Notes: generated by a model not told the origin, from the letters alone. Numbered from the stretch's first letter, positions 1 to 11,673 are shown. The stretch is DNA of 36,530 nt from an uncultured beta proteobacterium (GCA_903858445.1 CAIOIX010000246.1:1-36530), one strand, 5' to 3'. A program made the numbers and translations.

Positions 1-2
1 CT

Positions 3-209
3 AATGCTTGGCCAATTACTGGCGCTACATTTGTAGTAATTTACAAAAAGCCTGAAAATAAAGCTACTGCATCAGAAGCTATCAAGTTCTTTGATTTTGG
101 TTTTAAGGATGGCAAACAAATGGCCTCAGATTTAGACTATGTTCCAATGCCTGATGCAACTACCAACTACATTCGTAAGAGTATTTGGTCACAGGTTGAT
201 GCTAAGTAA
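3..209 (+). CDS. pstS: phosphate ABC transporter substrate-binding protein PstS, C-terminal end (truncated by window start)
   Basis: Open frame from base 3 translates NAWPITGATFVVIYKKPENKATASEAIKFFDFGFKDGKQMASDLDYVPMPDATTNYIRKSIWSQVDAK*, typical PstS C-terminus. Confidence 0.85.
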   Translation, partial: NAWPITGATFVVIYKKPENKATASEAIKFFDFGFKDGKQMASDLDYVPMPDATTNYIRKSIWSQVDAK

Positions 210-230
210 TTGATTTAATTTAAGTAACCA

Positions 231-255
231 AAACCACCTTCGGGTGGTTTTTTTA
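231..255 (+). terminator. rho-independent terminator
   Basis: aaaccaccttcgggtggttt hairpin followed by T-run after pstS stop. Confidence 0.85.
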
Positions 256-344
256 TGCCCACTTCCATATTTTTGCTGGCGTCATGCAATAAACATAAAT
301 TATCAGTAGAGTGACTGGGTAACTTAAAAAGGAGATAGATCCAA

Positions 345-740
345 ATGAATCACATTAAAAGCGTATTAATTGGCTTGATCGCTACGGCTACATTAGCCGC
401 ATGTGCGTCGATGATGGGTGGAGCAATGGCGCCATACACTAAAGTAAACGACGGGATGTTAGTAGGCAGTAACAATATGACCCTGTATACCTTTGCCAAA
501 GATGCATCTGGCTCAGCTAAGTCGATGTGTAATGGCCCATGTGCCACTAATTGGCCGCCACTGTTAGTTGATGGTAGTCCAGCAGTATCGGGGGATTATT
601 CTGTGATCACTCGTGATGATGGCAAGAAACAATTGGCATACAAAGGCATGCCACTATATTTCTGGGCTAAAGATACCAAGCCAGGCGACAAAACGGGTGA
701 TGGTTTCTTAAATGGTGCTTGGCATATTGTGAAGATCTAA
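345..740 (+). CDS. secreted-repeat lipoprotein (COG4315/Lipoprotein_15-like)
   Basis: Lipobox-like LAAC; YTKVNDGMLVGSNNMTLYTFAKD...CNGPCATNWPPLL...GKKQLAYKGMPLYFWAKDTKPGDKTGDG motifs. Confidence 0.85.
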   Translation: MNHIKSVLIGLIATATLAACASMMGGAMAPYTKVNDGMLVGSNNMTLYTFAKDASGSAKSMCNGPCATNWPPLLVDGSPAVSGDYSVITRDDGKKQLAYKGMPLYFWAKDTKPGDKTGDGFLNGAWHIVKI

Positions 741-764
741 TAAAGGCAAAGCAGGATTAATATT

Positions 765-798
765 CTCGGGTCCTGGTCGATTCCGCCCCGGGCCACCA
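765..798 (+). other. degenerate tRNA 3'-end-like sequence (copy A)
   Basis: ctcgggtcctggtcgattccgccccgggccacca: T-loop-like ggtcgattcc plus ..GGGCCACCA end; no matching 5' tRNA half upstream. Confidence 0.4.
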
Positions 799-807
799 AG
801 AATGACC

Positions 808-831
808 AAAACCACCCTCGGGTGGTTTTTT
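808..831 (+). terminator. rho-independent terminator
   Basis: aaaaccaccctcgggtggtttttt hairpin with T-run; near copy of the 231-255 terminator. Confidence 0.85.
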
Positions 832-930
832 CATTTTGGGCCGATAGGGTTATTGCCCATTTAAGCTTGGTGAGTAAAGGAACAAACTGACTCTAGTTTT
901 TATAGGTATTTTTAGGGGTTAGGGGGAGAC

Positions 931-1356
931 ATGAGTTCTGATAATCCAGATCAACTGGTTGAGCTTAGCTACATCAGTAAAGCAACTCATGACATGGGCC
1001 TTTCAAGCCTAGTCCATTTATTTGATGTTGCGCGAAAGTGGAATATAGATCATGAGCTTACCGGCGCCCTATTTTATGAGAACGGCCATTTCGCACAAAT
1101 TCTCGAAGGTAGGCGAGAGGATGTTTTGTCCATTTGGGAAAAAATTCAAAGAGACTATCGCCATAAAATTCTTCATCGAATTGAGTTCGATGAAATTGAT
1201 CAAAGACTTTTCCCAAATTGGGCCTTAAGGTTTTATGGGGGGGATCAAATTGCTAGGGATGTTCCTCATCTGGTCGGTCTGCTCGATGGCCTTCCGAGTC
1301 ATGATGTTGAGTTATTGAGAATCATGCGCTCAGTAGCCAAAGGCGGCAAAGACTAG
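931..1356 (+). CDS. BLUF-domain blue-light sensor protein
   Basis: ELSYISKA...KWNIDHELTGALFYENGHFAQILEGRREDV...IQRDYRHKI...FPNWALRFYG; conserved Tyr, Asn, Gln and Trp of the FAD-binding BLUF fold present. Confidence 0.9.
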   Translation: MSSDNPDQLVELSYISKATHDMGLSSLVHLFDVARKWNIDHELTGALFYENGHFAQILEGRREDVLSIWEKIQRDYRHKILHRIEFDEIDQRLFPNWALRFYGGDQIARDVPHLVGLLDGLPSHDVELLRIMRSVAKGGKD

Positions 1357-1363
1357 AATCTTC

Positions 1364-1401
1364 ATCCTGGACCTTGGTCGATTCCTCCTCGGCCCACCAA
1401 A
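1364..1401 (+). other. degenerate tRNA 3'-end-like sequence (copy B)
   Basis: tcctggaccttggtcgattcctcctcggcccaccaaa: shares tggtcgattcc and ccaccaa with copy A at 774-799. Confidence 0.4.
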
Positions 1402-1690
1402 TTTAAATAATGCCCCACTTATGCGAGACTTTTTTGCACCTATATTTTCTAAGTTGGTGAAAAAGCATGCGGGTTAAGTGAGCTCTCAATACCGTCAGTA
1501 ACCTAAATTACGTGACAGAGATCCATAAGCCTGGACTCATTGGTTAAAAAAGTTAATCGTTACGCCTCTCAGGGGTTGCTTGTAATATCGTTTTACACAG
1601 CACTCTTATGGAATGGGTATTGAGTCAAGCTAAGCAAGTAATGGGGGTAAAGAGCATAATAAAAACACACTAAATGTAAGGAGTAATTGG

Positions 1691-3043
1691 ATGTTCGACG
1701 CACTTATTTTGAGCAGAATTCAATTTGCTTCGAATATGACATTTCATATTCTTTTTCCAACGATATCAATCGCTTTGGGGTGGGTACTTTTTTATTTCAA
1801 AGTTAAATTTAACAAAACAGGTGACTCAATATGGAATGAGGCATATCAATTCTGGGTCAAGATATTTGCCTTAACCTTTGCTCTTGGTGTTGTTAGTGGC
1901 ATTACGATGAGTTTTCAGTTTGGAACCAATTGGCCTGGATACATGCAAACGGTAGGAAATATTGCAGGACCTTTGCTTGGTTATGAAGTTTTATCTGCAT
2001 TTTTCCTTGAGGCAACTTTTTTGGGAATTATGTTATTTGGCTCTAAGCGAGTATCTCAAAGAGCGCATACTGTTGCCACTTTTTTAGTAGCCTTTGGCAC
2101 CTCGCTTTCCGCATTTTGGATCATTGCATTAGATTCTTGGATGCAAACCCCTCAAGGGTTTGAGATGATTAATGGTCAAGCGCATGCGACTAATTGGATT
2201 CAAATTGTCTTCAATCCCTCTATGCCTTATCGCCTCTTTCACATGTTGACAGCTTCATTTTTGACGGTAACATTTTTAATAGCGGGCATTTCCTCTTATC
2301 GATATTTGAAGGGTATTAACCTCTCTGGAAATCGAGCGTTGATAAAGTTAGCCATGACTGCGGCAGTGGTACTGGCGCCATTACAGATTGCACTCGGTGA
2401 TTTGCATGGCCTTAATACCCTGGAATATCAGCCTGCAAAAGTAGCGGCAATGGAAGGAATCTGGCAGACTACAAAAGGCGCCCCTGCGGTTTTATTTGCC
2501 ATACCAAATGAAAGCCTTAAAGCAAACCAGTACGAAGTAGCAATTCCCAAGCTGGCATCTTTATATTTAACGCATTCTTTGGATGGGGAAGTTAAAGGCT
2601 TGGATGCTTTCCCTGGCGCAACTCCGCCAGTCAAGCCCATATTTTTTGCTTTCCGTATTATGGTGGGGATTGGAATGTTGATGCTCTGCACGGCCTTCGT
2701 TGGTTTTTATTTGACAAGAAAAAGTAAAGAGTTGCCAAAGTGGCTCTTAAAAACTCTGAGCGTGATGACTTTTTCCGGTTGGTTGGGCGTCGTTGCTGGC
2801 TGGTATGTAACCGAGATAGGCAGACAGCCTTACCTTGTCAGCGGTGTACTTAAAACTGCTGATGCAGTTACTAAGGTACCAGCTAATATGATTTTGGGTA
2901 CATTGGCGATGTACCTAGCTCTTTATGTGGGGCTTATCGCATCTTATATTTGGGTTGTTTTTTATTTGGCAAGACAAACTAATTTAGTGCAGGTTGGTGA
3001 TGGAAAGAAGCCAGGCGCAACTAGCAATCTTGCAGGGGCATAA
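1691..3043 (+). CDS. cydA: cytochrome bd-type quinol oxidase subunit I (short-Q-loop, CioA-like)
   Basis: LSRIQFASNMTFHILFPTISI, GITMSFQFGTNWPGY, GWYVTEIGRQPYLVSGVLKTADAVT; 450 aa. Confidence 0.95.
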   Translation: MFDALILSRIQFASNMTFHILFPTISIALGWVLFYFKVKFNKTGDSIWNEAYQFWVKIFALTFALGVVSGITMSFQFGTNWPGYMQTVGNIAGPLLGYEVLSAFFLEATFLGIMLFGSKRVSQRAHTVATFLVAFGTSLSAFWIIALDSWMQTPQGFEMINGQAHATNWIQIVFNPSMPYRLFHMLTASFLTVTFLIAGISSYRYLKGINLSGNRALIKLAMTAAVVLAPLQIALGDLHGLNTLEYQPAKVAAMEGIWQTTKGAPAVLFAIPNESLKANQYEVAIPKLASLYLTHSLDGEVKGLDAFPGATPPVKPIFFAFRIMVGIGMLMLCTAFVGFYLTRKSKELPKWLLKTLSVMTFSGWLGVVAGWYVTEIGRQPYLVSGVLKTADAVTKVPANMILGTLAMYLALYVGLIASYIWVVFYLARQTNLVQVGDGKKPGATSNLAGA

Positions 3044-3045
3044 GA

Positions 3046-4059
3046 ATGATTCCTAATTTACTTGAGCCATCTGGTTGGTTGCCGCTTTTCTTTTTAGTGG
3101 CAATGGGCATTGCCATGGTCGCCTACGTTGTCCTGGATGGATACGACTTGGGCGTTGGCATCTTATTAAATCAGGCAAGCGAGGCAGAAAAGGACATCAT
3201 GATTTCATCAATTGGTCCATTTTGGGACGCCAATGAAACATGGTTGGTGCTCGGAGTGGGCGTACTCTTGATTGCCTTTCCAATGGCGCATGGAATTATT
3301 TTGACGGAGCTCTACGTACCTGTAGGCATCATGTTGGCAGGTTTAATTCTTCGAGGCGTTTCTTTTGACTTTCGTGCAAAAGCACATCTGAGCCAGAAGT
3401 CTGCTTGGAATTTCTTATTCTCGTTTGGCAGCTTCTTGGCAGCGGCAGCTCAAGGAGTGATGGTTGGCAGAGAAGTCATTGGCTTTGACTCTGGGTATTT
3501 AGGCTGGGTGTTTGCCTTTATCGTGGCTCTCTGCCTACCTGCCGGATATGCTCTATTAGGAGCGAGCTGGTTGATCATGAAGACGTCTGGCGAATTACAG
3601 CGCAAGGCTGTGGGTTGGGCAAGAAAATCCCTCTTATTAACGGCGCTTGGCATAGGAATTATTTCAATAGCCACCCCATTATTTAGTGCGGAGATTGCAG
3701 CCAAGTGGTTTACCTTCCCCAATATCTTTTTCTTGCTGCCTTTTCCAGCTTTGACCTTAACCTGTTTTATCTTGATTGATTTGAACTTGTTAAAAATGCA
3801 GCGAGATAAGCCTGCCCCTCTTTGGGTTCCCTTTGCTCTGGGTGTAGGTATCTTTGTTTTAGCTTTTTTAGGAATTGCTTACAGCTTATTTCCATACATC
3901 GTCGTGGACAAAATGACAATTTGGGAGGCAGCGTCAGCTACAGAGTCATTGTGGGTAATATTTTGGGGAACCATTGTTGTATTGCCAACCATCATTGCTT
4001 ACACTATTTATTCCTACAAAATCTTTTGGGGCAAAACCGAACCACTAAGCTATTACTAA
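3046..4059 (+). CDS. cydB: cytochrome bd-type quinol oxidase subunit II
   Basis: VLDGYDLGVGILL...IGPFWDANETWLVLGVGVLLIAFP; 3 nt downstream of cydA. Confidence 0.95.
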   Translation: MIPNLLEPSGWLPLFFLVAMGIAMVAYVVLDGYDLGVGILLNQASEAEKDIMISSIGPFWDANETWLVLGVGVLLIAFPMAHGIILTELYVPVGIMLAGLILRGVSFDFRAKAHLSQKSAWNFLFSFGSFLAAAAQGVMVGREVIGFDSGYLGWVFAFIVALCLPAGYALLGASWLIMKTSGELQRKAVGWARKSLLLTALGIGIISIATPLFSAEIAAKWFTFPNIFFLLPFPALTLTCFILIDLNLLKMQRDKPAPLWVPFALGVGIFVLAFLGIAYSLFPYIVVDKMTIWEAASATESLWVIFWGTIVVLPTIIAYTIYSYKIFWGKTEPLSYY

Positions 4060-4386
4060 TCTTTGCTTGATTTTTGAAATCTCTGGCCAGCGTTTTAAAT
4101 CCCGGTAATCGAAAGTAGGGCCCTTATGTCGACAACATGATTTGCACCCACTTATCTCGGATAGCTCCATCAATCAGCGTTTTCTAACGGACGGCTAAGG
4201 GCAAAAAGGATTTCTCATCCTCGCTGGCGCACTTAATTAAGGTGGTGGCGACATCTGAAAAATCAGATCGACAACGCCACGGGTCACTAAAAGCTTCAAT
4301 AGTGCACTTGTTGTGCTGTAGGCGCTTCGTTTGGCCGAGACTTATTGGCAACAATGTCATCATTTCGTGCTCTAATGCCAATCACT

Positions 4387-5055
4387 ATGATTACTGTCAT
4401 CATCGCCTCCTATAAATACGGACACCTTGCCGCACATTGCATCGAGTCACTACTCTCTCAAACGACCTCTCCCGCAAGAATTCTATTCGTAGATGATGGC
4501 GGGTTAGATTGCAATCATTTACCAATCCTATATCCGAATATTGAATACATTTTCAGGAGTGAAAATTTAGGAGTTGTAGATAACTTTCAAGACATGCTAT
4601 CAAGGGTAAATACAGAATATGTACTATTTATAGGTGCTGATAATTGGTTGCGCTCAGACGCAATTGAGTTGCTATCAAATGCTAGTACCGATATTGTTAC
4701 TTATGACATAGTCGTTACAGGTGAATTAAAGGAAGAAATTTTAATTCGAGTGCCTGGTGAGACCCTTCCTTATCAGGGTGATTTGTATTGGAATCGACAA
4801 GACCAGCACCATGGGTCAATGTTGTACCGGACAGCTTTTGGGCAAAAGATTGGCTATAAAAAGAGGTATGAGGATGGCATTCATCCGCAGGAGGATTGGA
4901 ATCTGTGGGACAAGATGATCGAGCAAGATGCAACAGTAGCGAGTCTTAAAGAGGGGCTTTTATTCTATAGAAGGCATCGAGAGAATTTTTTGAAATATTC
5001 TCATAACACTTTAGCCTCACAGGCCTTAGACTTAAGTTGCGCCCTTGAAGAGTGA
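4387..5055 (+). CDS. glycosyltransferase family 2 protein
   Basis: MITVIIASYKYGHLAAHCIESLLSQTTSPARILFVDDGG...; start at 4387 preferred over the longer ORF. Confidence 0.85.
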   Translation: MITVIIASYKYGHLAAHCIESLLSQTTSPARILFVDDGGLDCNHLPILYPNIEYIFRSENLGVVDNFQDMLSRVNTEYVLFIGADNWLRSDAIELLSNASTDIVTYDIVVTGELKEEILIRVPGETLPYQGDLYWNRQDQHHGSMLYRTAFGQKIGYKKRYEDGIHPQEDWNLWDKMIEQDATVASLKEGLLFYRRHRENFLKYSHNTLASQALDLSCALEE

Positions 5056-5244
5056 TGCAGTAAATAGAGCTAAGTATTTTTTCGCTTAATTCAGGGTAAC
5101 TTTAGCGATTACAAAAAGGAACATGCCAATTTGATTGGTGAAGTTGCTGTGATAGCCCTAGGTTGAAGTGTCGTTTTAAATAATAAATTCTGCGCAATAA
5201 GGAAAGGTAGTTGCCTACCCCCCTTATAAGTACGCTCTGGTTTT

Positions 5245-7419
<2,175 letters not shown>

Positions 7420-7688
7420 TCATTTTGATTGGCTATTTCAGCTTAACTGATTTAGTTCTACTGCGTTACTTCTGATGCTAATCTTCTTTTGTGACGGCTG
7501 TACACTCGCCATCAGCATAGTGTTAATCCAGCTATTTATATAGCCACTCTGCTGGTGCTCATAATGATGGCATGAGGTATTGGCTTATAAAGGCACGAAC
7601 CTACATTTTGGTCGAGTGCAACCAGAGCTGCCAAGATTCAATAAAAACGACCTCTAGGTGATTTTTGAGATAGGGTCTAGAATGGTCG

Positions 7689-8540
7689 ATGCTGTATTTC
7701 ATGCTCAGGCTCATAAGCTCACTTCCTTTAGCGGTCCTCCAAGTTTTCGGGGCGGGAGTAGGTGTAGTGGTCTATTTGAGCTCCTCGCGCTATCGATCGC
7801 GACTCAATAAAAATCATCGGAGCGCAGCTAATTATTCTGGTTTTAAATCAGCCCCACTCAGAGTGGCTGCTGAGTCCGGCATGATTTTTGCAGACACGCT
7901 GTGGATTTGGCGACATCCAATATCCGCCATCAATAAGGCTGCTGTAGAAAACTTAGAGCAAATTATTGAGTTATCAAAAAATGGAAAGGGCTTAATTATT
8001 CTCGCCTCTCACTTGGGTGGATTTGAAATAGTGCCACGTATTTTTGCCGAATACATGAAGGCAACGGTGATGTATAGACCGGCCAGAAAATCTTGGGTGA
8101 ATGCATTAATGTTTAAGTCCCGACAACACTCTCAGATGGATTTTGTTGAGGCCAATCTTGGCGGCGTTCGCAAAATCAAGCGAGCATTAATTAAAGGGGA
8201 GGTGATTGGTATATTAGCCGATCAGGTCCCAAGTGTTGGCGATGGAGTGTGGGCTAAATTTTTTAATCAATATGCTTACACAACTTCATTCCCTGCAAAG
8301 CTAGCCCGTCAAACCAATGTCGCCACCCTCTTTGTTAGCGCCGAAAGATTGAGCCTTGGCAAAGGTTGGGCGATAAAAAGTCGGCTAATGACGGCGGAGT
8401 ATCCCGCTTGTCCAGTCGAGGCCTCTACTGTAATGAATCATTATTTTGAGGAAATGATTATTGCTAAACCACATCAATATATGTGGTCTTACAACCGGTA
8501 TAAAAGGCCGGCAGGAGCCGAAGTGGCGCCCATAGGATAA
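7689..8540 (+). CDS. LpxL/HtrB-family lysophospholipid acyltransferase
   Basis: ASHLGGFE (HX4E), MYRPAR, GILADQVPS motifs. Confidence 0.85.
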   Translation: MLYFMLRLISSLPLAVLQVFGAGVGVVVYLSSSRYRSRLNKNHRSAANYSGFKSAPLRVAAESGMIFADTLWIWRHPISAINKAAVENLEQIIELSKNGKGLIILASHLGGFEIVPRIFAEYMKATVMYRPARKSWVNALMFKSRQHSQMDFVEANLGGVRKIKRALIKGEVIGILADQVPSVGDGVWAKFFNQYAYTTSFPAKLARQTNVATLFVSAERLSLGKGWAIKSRLMTAEYPACPVEASTVMNHYFEEMIIAKPHQYMWSYNRYKRPAGAEVAPIG

Positions 8541-8620
8541 ATCTCCCTTCGGCTGGCTTATGACTGGAAATGCGTGGTACAGCTTGAGTAGAAAATCTAG
8601 AGACGTCAAATGTAGCCTCA

Positions 8621-9382
8621 ATGCCAATTAAGTTCATTCAGCTGTTAACTAGCACTACGCGATCTCAGAAGACCAATATTCAATTGGGCGCCTATATGGC
8701 ATTTGTTGCCGGCGCAGTCAATGCGGGTGGATTTTTGGCTATTGCGCGGTACACCTCTCACATGAGTGGCATCATTTCCGCCATTGGCGATGATTTAGCT
8801 CTCAATAACCTTATTTCAGTGTTGGGCGGCATTTTCCTCTTGGTGTCTTTTTTAATGGGTGCTGCAACCACAGCCATCATTGTGAACTGGGGTCATAGAA
8901 GAAGAATCCATAGTCAGTTTGCTTTGCCCTTGCTCCTAGAGGCAGCCCTATTGTTGATCTTTGGCCTAGTTGGCGCTCACTTGAATCTATATTTACCCCT
9001 AACTGTCCCAGCTATTGCTTTGCTCTTATGTTTCGTAATGGGCTTACAAAATGCCATAGTCACTAAAGCCTCTAGAGCTGAGATCAGAACAACCCATATG
9101 ACAGGGGTGATTACCGATATGGGTATAGAGCTTGGTAAATTGCTTTATTGGAACAAATCTAAAGAGGCAAACAAGCTCGGTCTTGTGAAGGCGAATAGAG
9201 ATAAATTAATAACCCATGTGTTTATCTTTGGAATGTTTTTGTTTGGTGGAATTATCGGGGCGCTAAGCTTTAAGAAGGTGGGATATGCATCGGTAGTGCC
9301 GTTATCGCTTTCTCTTGCGCTCATAGCAGGCCTACAGATTTATAGGGACGTCAGGATAGTTTTGAGGGATCGGGTCTCGTAG
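8621..9382 (+). CDS. DUF1275 (YoaK-like) membrane protein
   Basis: AYMAFVAGAVNAGGFLAIARYTSHMSG...GLQNAIVTKASRAEIRTTHMTGVITDMG. Confidence 0.85.
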   Translation: MPIKFIQLLTSTTRSQKTNIQLGAYMAFVAGAVNAGGFLAIARYTSHMSGIISAIGDDLALNNLISVLGGIFLLVSFLMGAATTAIIVNWGHRRRIHSQFALPLLLEAALLLIFGLVGAHLNLYLPLTVPAIALLLCFVMGLQNAIVTKASRAEIRTTHMTGVITDMGIELGKLLYWNKSKEANKLGLVKANRDKLITHVFIFGMFLFGGIIGALSFKKVGYASVVPLSLSLALIAGLQIYRDVRIVLRDRVS

Positions 9383-9506
9383 ACCCATTGATTTGGCTTC
9401 GTATGGCCATTAAATACCAAATCCACCATCAGCCTCAGGTTTTGTTTGTAAGCCCTCCAGATCCTATGAGAAAATAAAAATGTGTAAATATAGGTGGTGA
9501 TGACAC

Positions 9507-9662
9507 ATGAAAAGATTATTCAAGACAGTTTCAATGATTTTATTTTCGCTAGCCTTAGCGGCATGTGCAGCTAGCTCTACTTCTTCAATGGGGGTTAATT
9601 GCAATTACACCCAAGATAAGCCCCTTTGGGAAATGCCGCTTGATTGTCAGGGTGGCCGTTAA
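9507..9662 (+). CDS. small lipoprotein, 51 aa (below the ORF-track size limit)
   Basis: MKRLFKTVSMILFSLALAACAASSTSSMGVNCNYTQDKPLWEMPLDCQGGR*; signal peptide with LAAC lipobox. Confidence 0.7.
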   Translation: MKRLFKTVSMILFSLALAACAASSTSSMGVNCNYTQDKPLWEMPLDCQGGR

Positions 9663-9715
9663 TATTCGAACATGCCTTATTTTTGGCATGGCAATTGATT
9701 GGATGTAGCGTGAGT

Positions 9716-10336
9716 ATGAAAAAAATTATCACCGCCCTTGCTGTCTCGGCGGCACTTCTTTCTGGATGCCAGTCGACTGGCAAGGATGGCAAACCCCTCA
9801 CTCCAGCAGAGATTAGCCAAAAACGAGAAGCCACCATCAAAATGGCAAAAACCGGACTGGATGCCTTGCTTAAACAAAATCCAGCAGTTAAAAAAGAGAT
9901 TGATGACGCTGCAGGATATGCCGTCTATAGCACTACCAATATCAATGTAGTCCTTATTGTCGTTGCCAGAGGAGAGGGCGTCTTGTATGACAAGCGCCGC
10001 AAAGATCCTATCTTTATGGAAGCACTTAAAACGGGTGAAGGCCTAGGTGCCGGATACCAGGATCAATATCAGGTAGTTATTTTTAAAAGCCCTAAGGCGA
10101 TCGATCAGTTTCTACTAACCTCTATTGATGGTCAAAAAGGCGGAATGGATGTTGATGCTAACTTCTCAGCCGGCTCCGGCGGAGTGATTCGTTCATTTAA
10201 TCCCGAAATTACTTTCTATACCGTAGGTCTCTCGGGATACGATCTCCAGGCGAATTATGGCGGCACCTTGTATTTGGTAGATCAACAGCTAAATGATGTA
10301 GCAACCATGAAAAGTTTGCCAACTAAGAGTAAGTAA
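9716..10336 (+). CDS. YSC84/SYLF-like lipoprotein
   Basis: MKKIITALAVSAALLSGCQS lipobox; AAGYAVYSTTNINVVLIVVARGEGVLYDKR...GLGAGYQDQYQVVIFKS. Confidence 0.7.
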   Translation: MKKIITALAVSAALLSGCQSTGKDGKPLTPAEISQKREATIKMAKTGLDALLKQNPAVKKEIDDAAGYAVYSTTNINVVLIVVARGEGVLYDKRRKDPIFMEALKTGEGLGAGYQDQYQVVIFKSPKAIDQFLLTSIDGQKGGMDVDANFSAGSGGVIRSFNPEITFYTVGLSGYDLQANYGGTLYLVDQQLNDVATMKSLPTKSK

Positions 10337-10341
10337 GTTTT

Positions 10342-11673
10342 GTGGCTATGAAAATGATGATGCATAAGAACCTTAGAATCGTATGTGCTTTTCTATTGTT
10401 ATTAATCGGCACCTTGGCATTTTCAGCCGACGACAACACACGCGTTTACTTGCCCCCTTTTTATGAGTCCGTAATAAAGATGGCGCCCAATGGAAAGTTG
10501 GGTCAAATCATTCAGAAGGAGTCAATTAGTACATCTATTCAGGGTGCGCAGGCTTGGCGCATTGCTTTTGTATCTTCTGATTACGCCGAGAGAAAAACAA
10601 TTTCTACTGGGATTCTAGTGGCGCCAATTGGTCCCGCACCCAAAGAGGGCAGGCCAGTAGTTGCTTGGGCGCACGGCACAACAGGTACGGCTCAAAATTG
10701 CGGTCCATCGCAGTTACCCAATCCAGCGCAACCCTTGAATGAATATTTTTTGATTGGTGGAAACTCAGGCACTGATTACGGTATGCCAGCGGTAGAGCGC
10801 TTTATCAAAGATGGCTATGTGATTGTGGCGGCAGACTACCAGGGCTTGGGCGGTGGCGGTAAGCATCAGTACATGGTGTCAGGCACTCAAGCTAGAGACG
10901 CAATTAATTCAATTCGCGCTGCAGGTGATATGAAAGAAGTGGGCGCTGGAAAAAAAGCGCTGATCTATGGTTGGTCGCAAGGTGGCGGAACAGTGCTCGC
11001 TGCAGCTAGTTCACCTGAGTACATTGCAAAAAAAGGCACCGCATTTGATGATATTGAGCTAGTGGGGTTTGTTGCCTTGGCTCCACCAGATGTTAGTGCA
11101 ACAATTGCCAATCCTCCGCAAGATAAGGCTTCTGCTGATAAGTACATCGATGGATTGGTGCAGGCATTTTCTGGTGATGTCATGGGCTTTGCCCACCTAT
11201 CAATGACTTTTTGGGCATTGCCCAATGGATTTTCAAATCTTCACCTAGAGGATGTTTTTACTGCTGAGGGTAGTAAAGCCATCAATCAAATTTATACGGG
11301 TAAATGTGTTCATGCGGCTGTTGATACCATCTCATATAACTTTGGCAGCACCTATAAAACATTGATGAATACCCAGCCCAAGAATTCGCTTGCATGGGCA
11401 AAGGCCATATATGAGAGCGGGGTTAAGAAGGTGAAGCCGGTAGCCCCAGTAACGATTTATTGGGGTACAAAAGATACTGCAGTGCCACCCCTCATGGGGA
11501 AGCTATATCAGGAGCAGATGTGTAAGCTTGGTGGTAATGTTGCGCGAATTCAGTTGCAGGGTGAGCAAACTCATTACACCACCCCGCCAGTCGCAGAGCC
11601 CCTGTTTGCCCCTTGGGTAGAGGATCGTTTTGCGGGTAAAGTGGCGCAGAATGGTTGCTTGGGTATTCAATAA
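10342..11673 (+). CDS. secreted alpha/beta hydrolase (secretory lipase-like)
   Basis: Signal peptide; WAHGTTGTAQNCGPS, VAADYQGLGG, IYGWSQGGGT nucleophile elbow. Confidence 0.8.
   Translation: MAMKMMMHKNLRIVCAFLLLLIGTLAFSADDNTRVYLPPFYESVIKMAPNGKLGQIIQKESISTSIQGAQAWRIAFVSSDYAERKTISTGILVAPIGPAPKEGRPVVAWAHGTTGTAQNCGPSQLPNPAQPLNEYFLIGGNSGTDYGMPAVERFIKDGYVIVAADYQGLGGGGKHQYMVSGTQARDAINSIRAAGDMKEVGAGKKALIYGWSQGGGTVLAAASSPEYIAKKGTAFDDIELVGFVALAPPDVSATIANPPQDKASADKYIDGLVQAFSGDVMGFAHLSMTFWALPNGFSNLHLEDVFTAEGSKAINQIYTGKCVHAAVDTISYNFGSTYKTLMNTQPKNSLAWAKAIYESGVKKVKPVAPVTIYWGTKDTAVPPLMGKLYQEQMCKLGGNVARIQLQGEQTHYTTPPVAEPLFAPWVEDRFAGKVAQNGCLGIQ

Noticed and set aside
765-798. Complete tRNA gene
   Set aside because: No matching 5' acceptor strand, D-arm or anticodon arm upstream; T-arm does not pair well. 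Only a 3'-end-like remnant is supported.
3822-4070. 82-aa plus-strand ORF overlapping the cydB end, considered as a CydX-like subunit
   Set aside because: It is an alternate frame of cydB with Cys/His/Leu-rich translation, not a CydX-like peptide.
4184-4381. 65-aa minus-strand ORF between cydB and the glycosyltransferase
   Set aside because: No SD, no recognisable family, composition not convincing.
7638-7668. aaaacgacctctaggtgattttt as a terminator upstream of the first LPLAT
   Set aside because: Short imperfect stem; possibly a decayed terminator but too weak to call.
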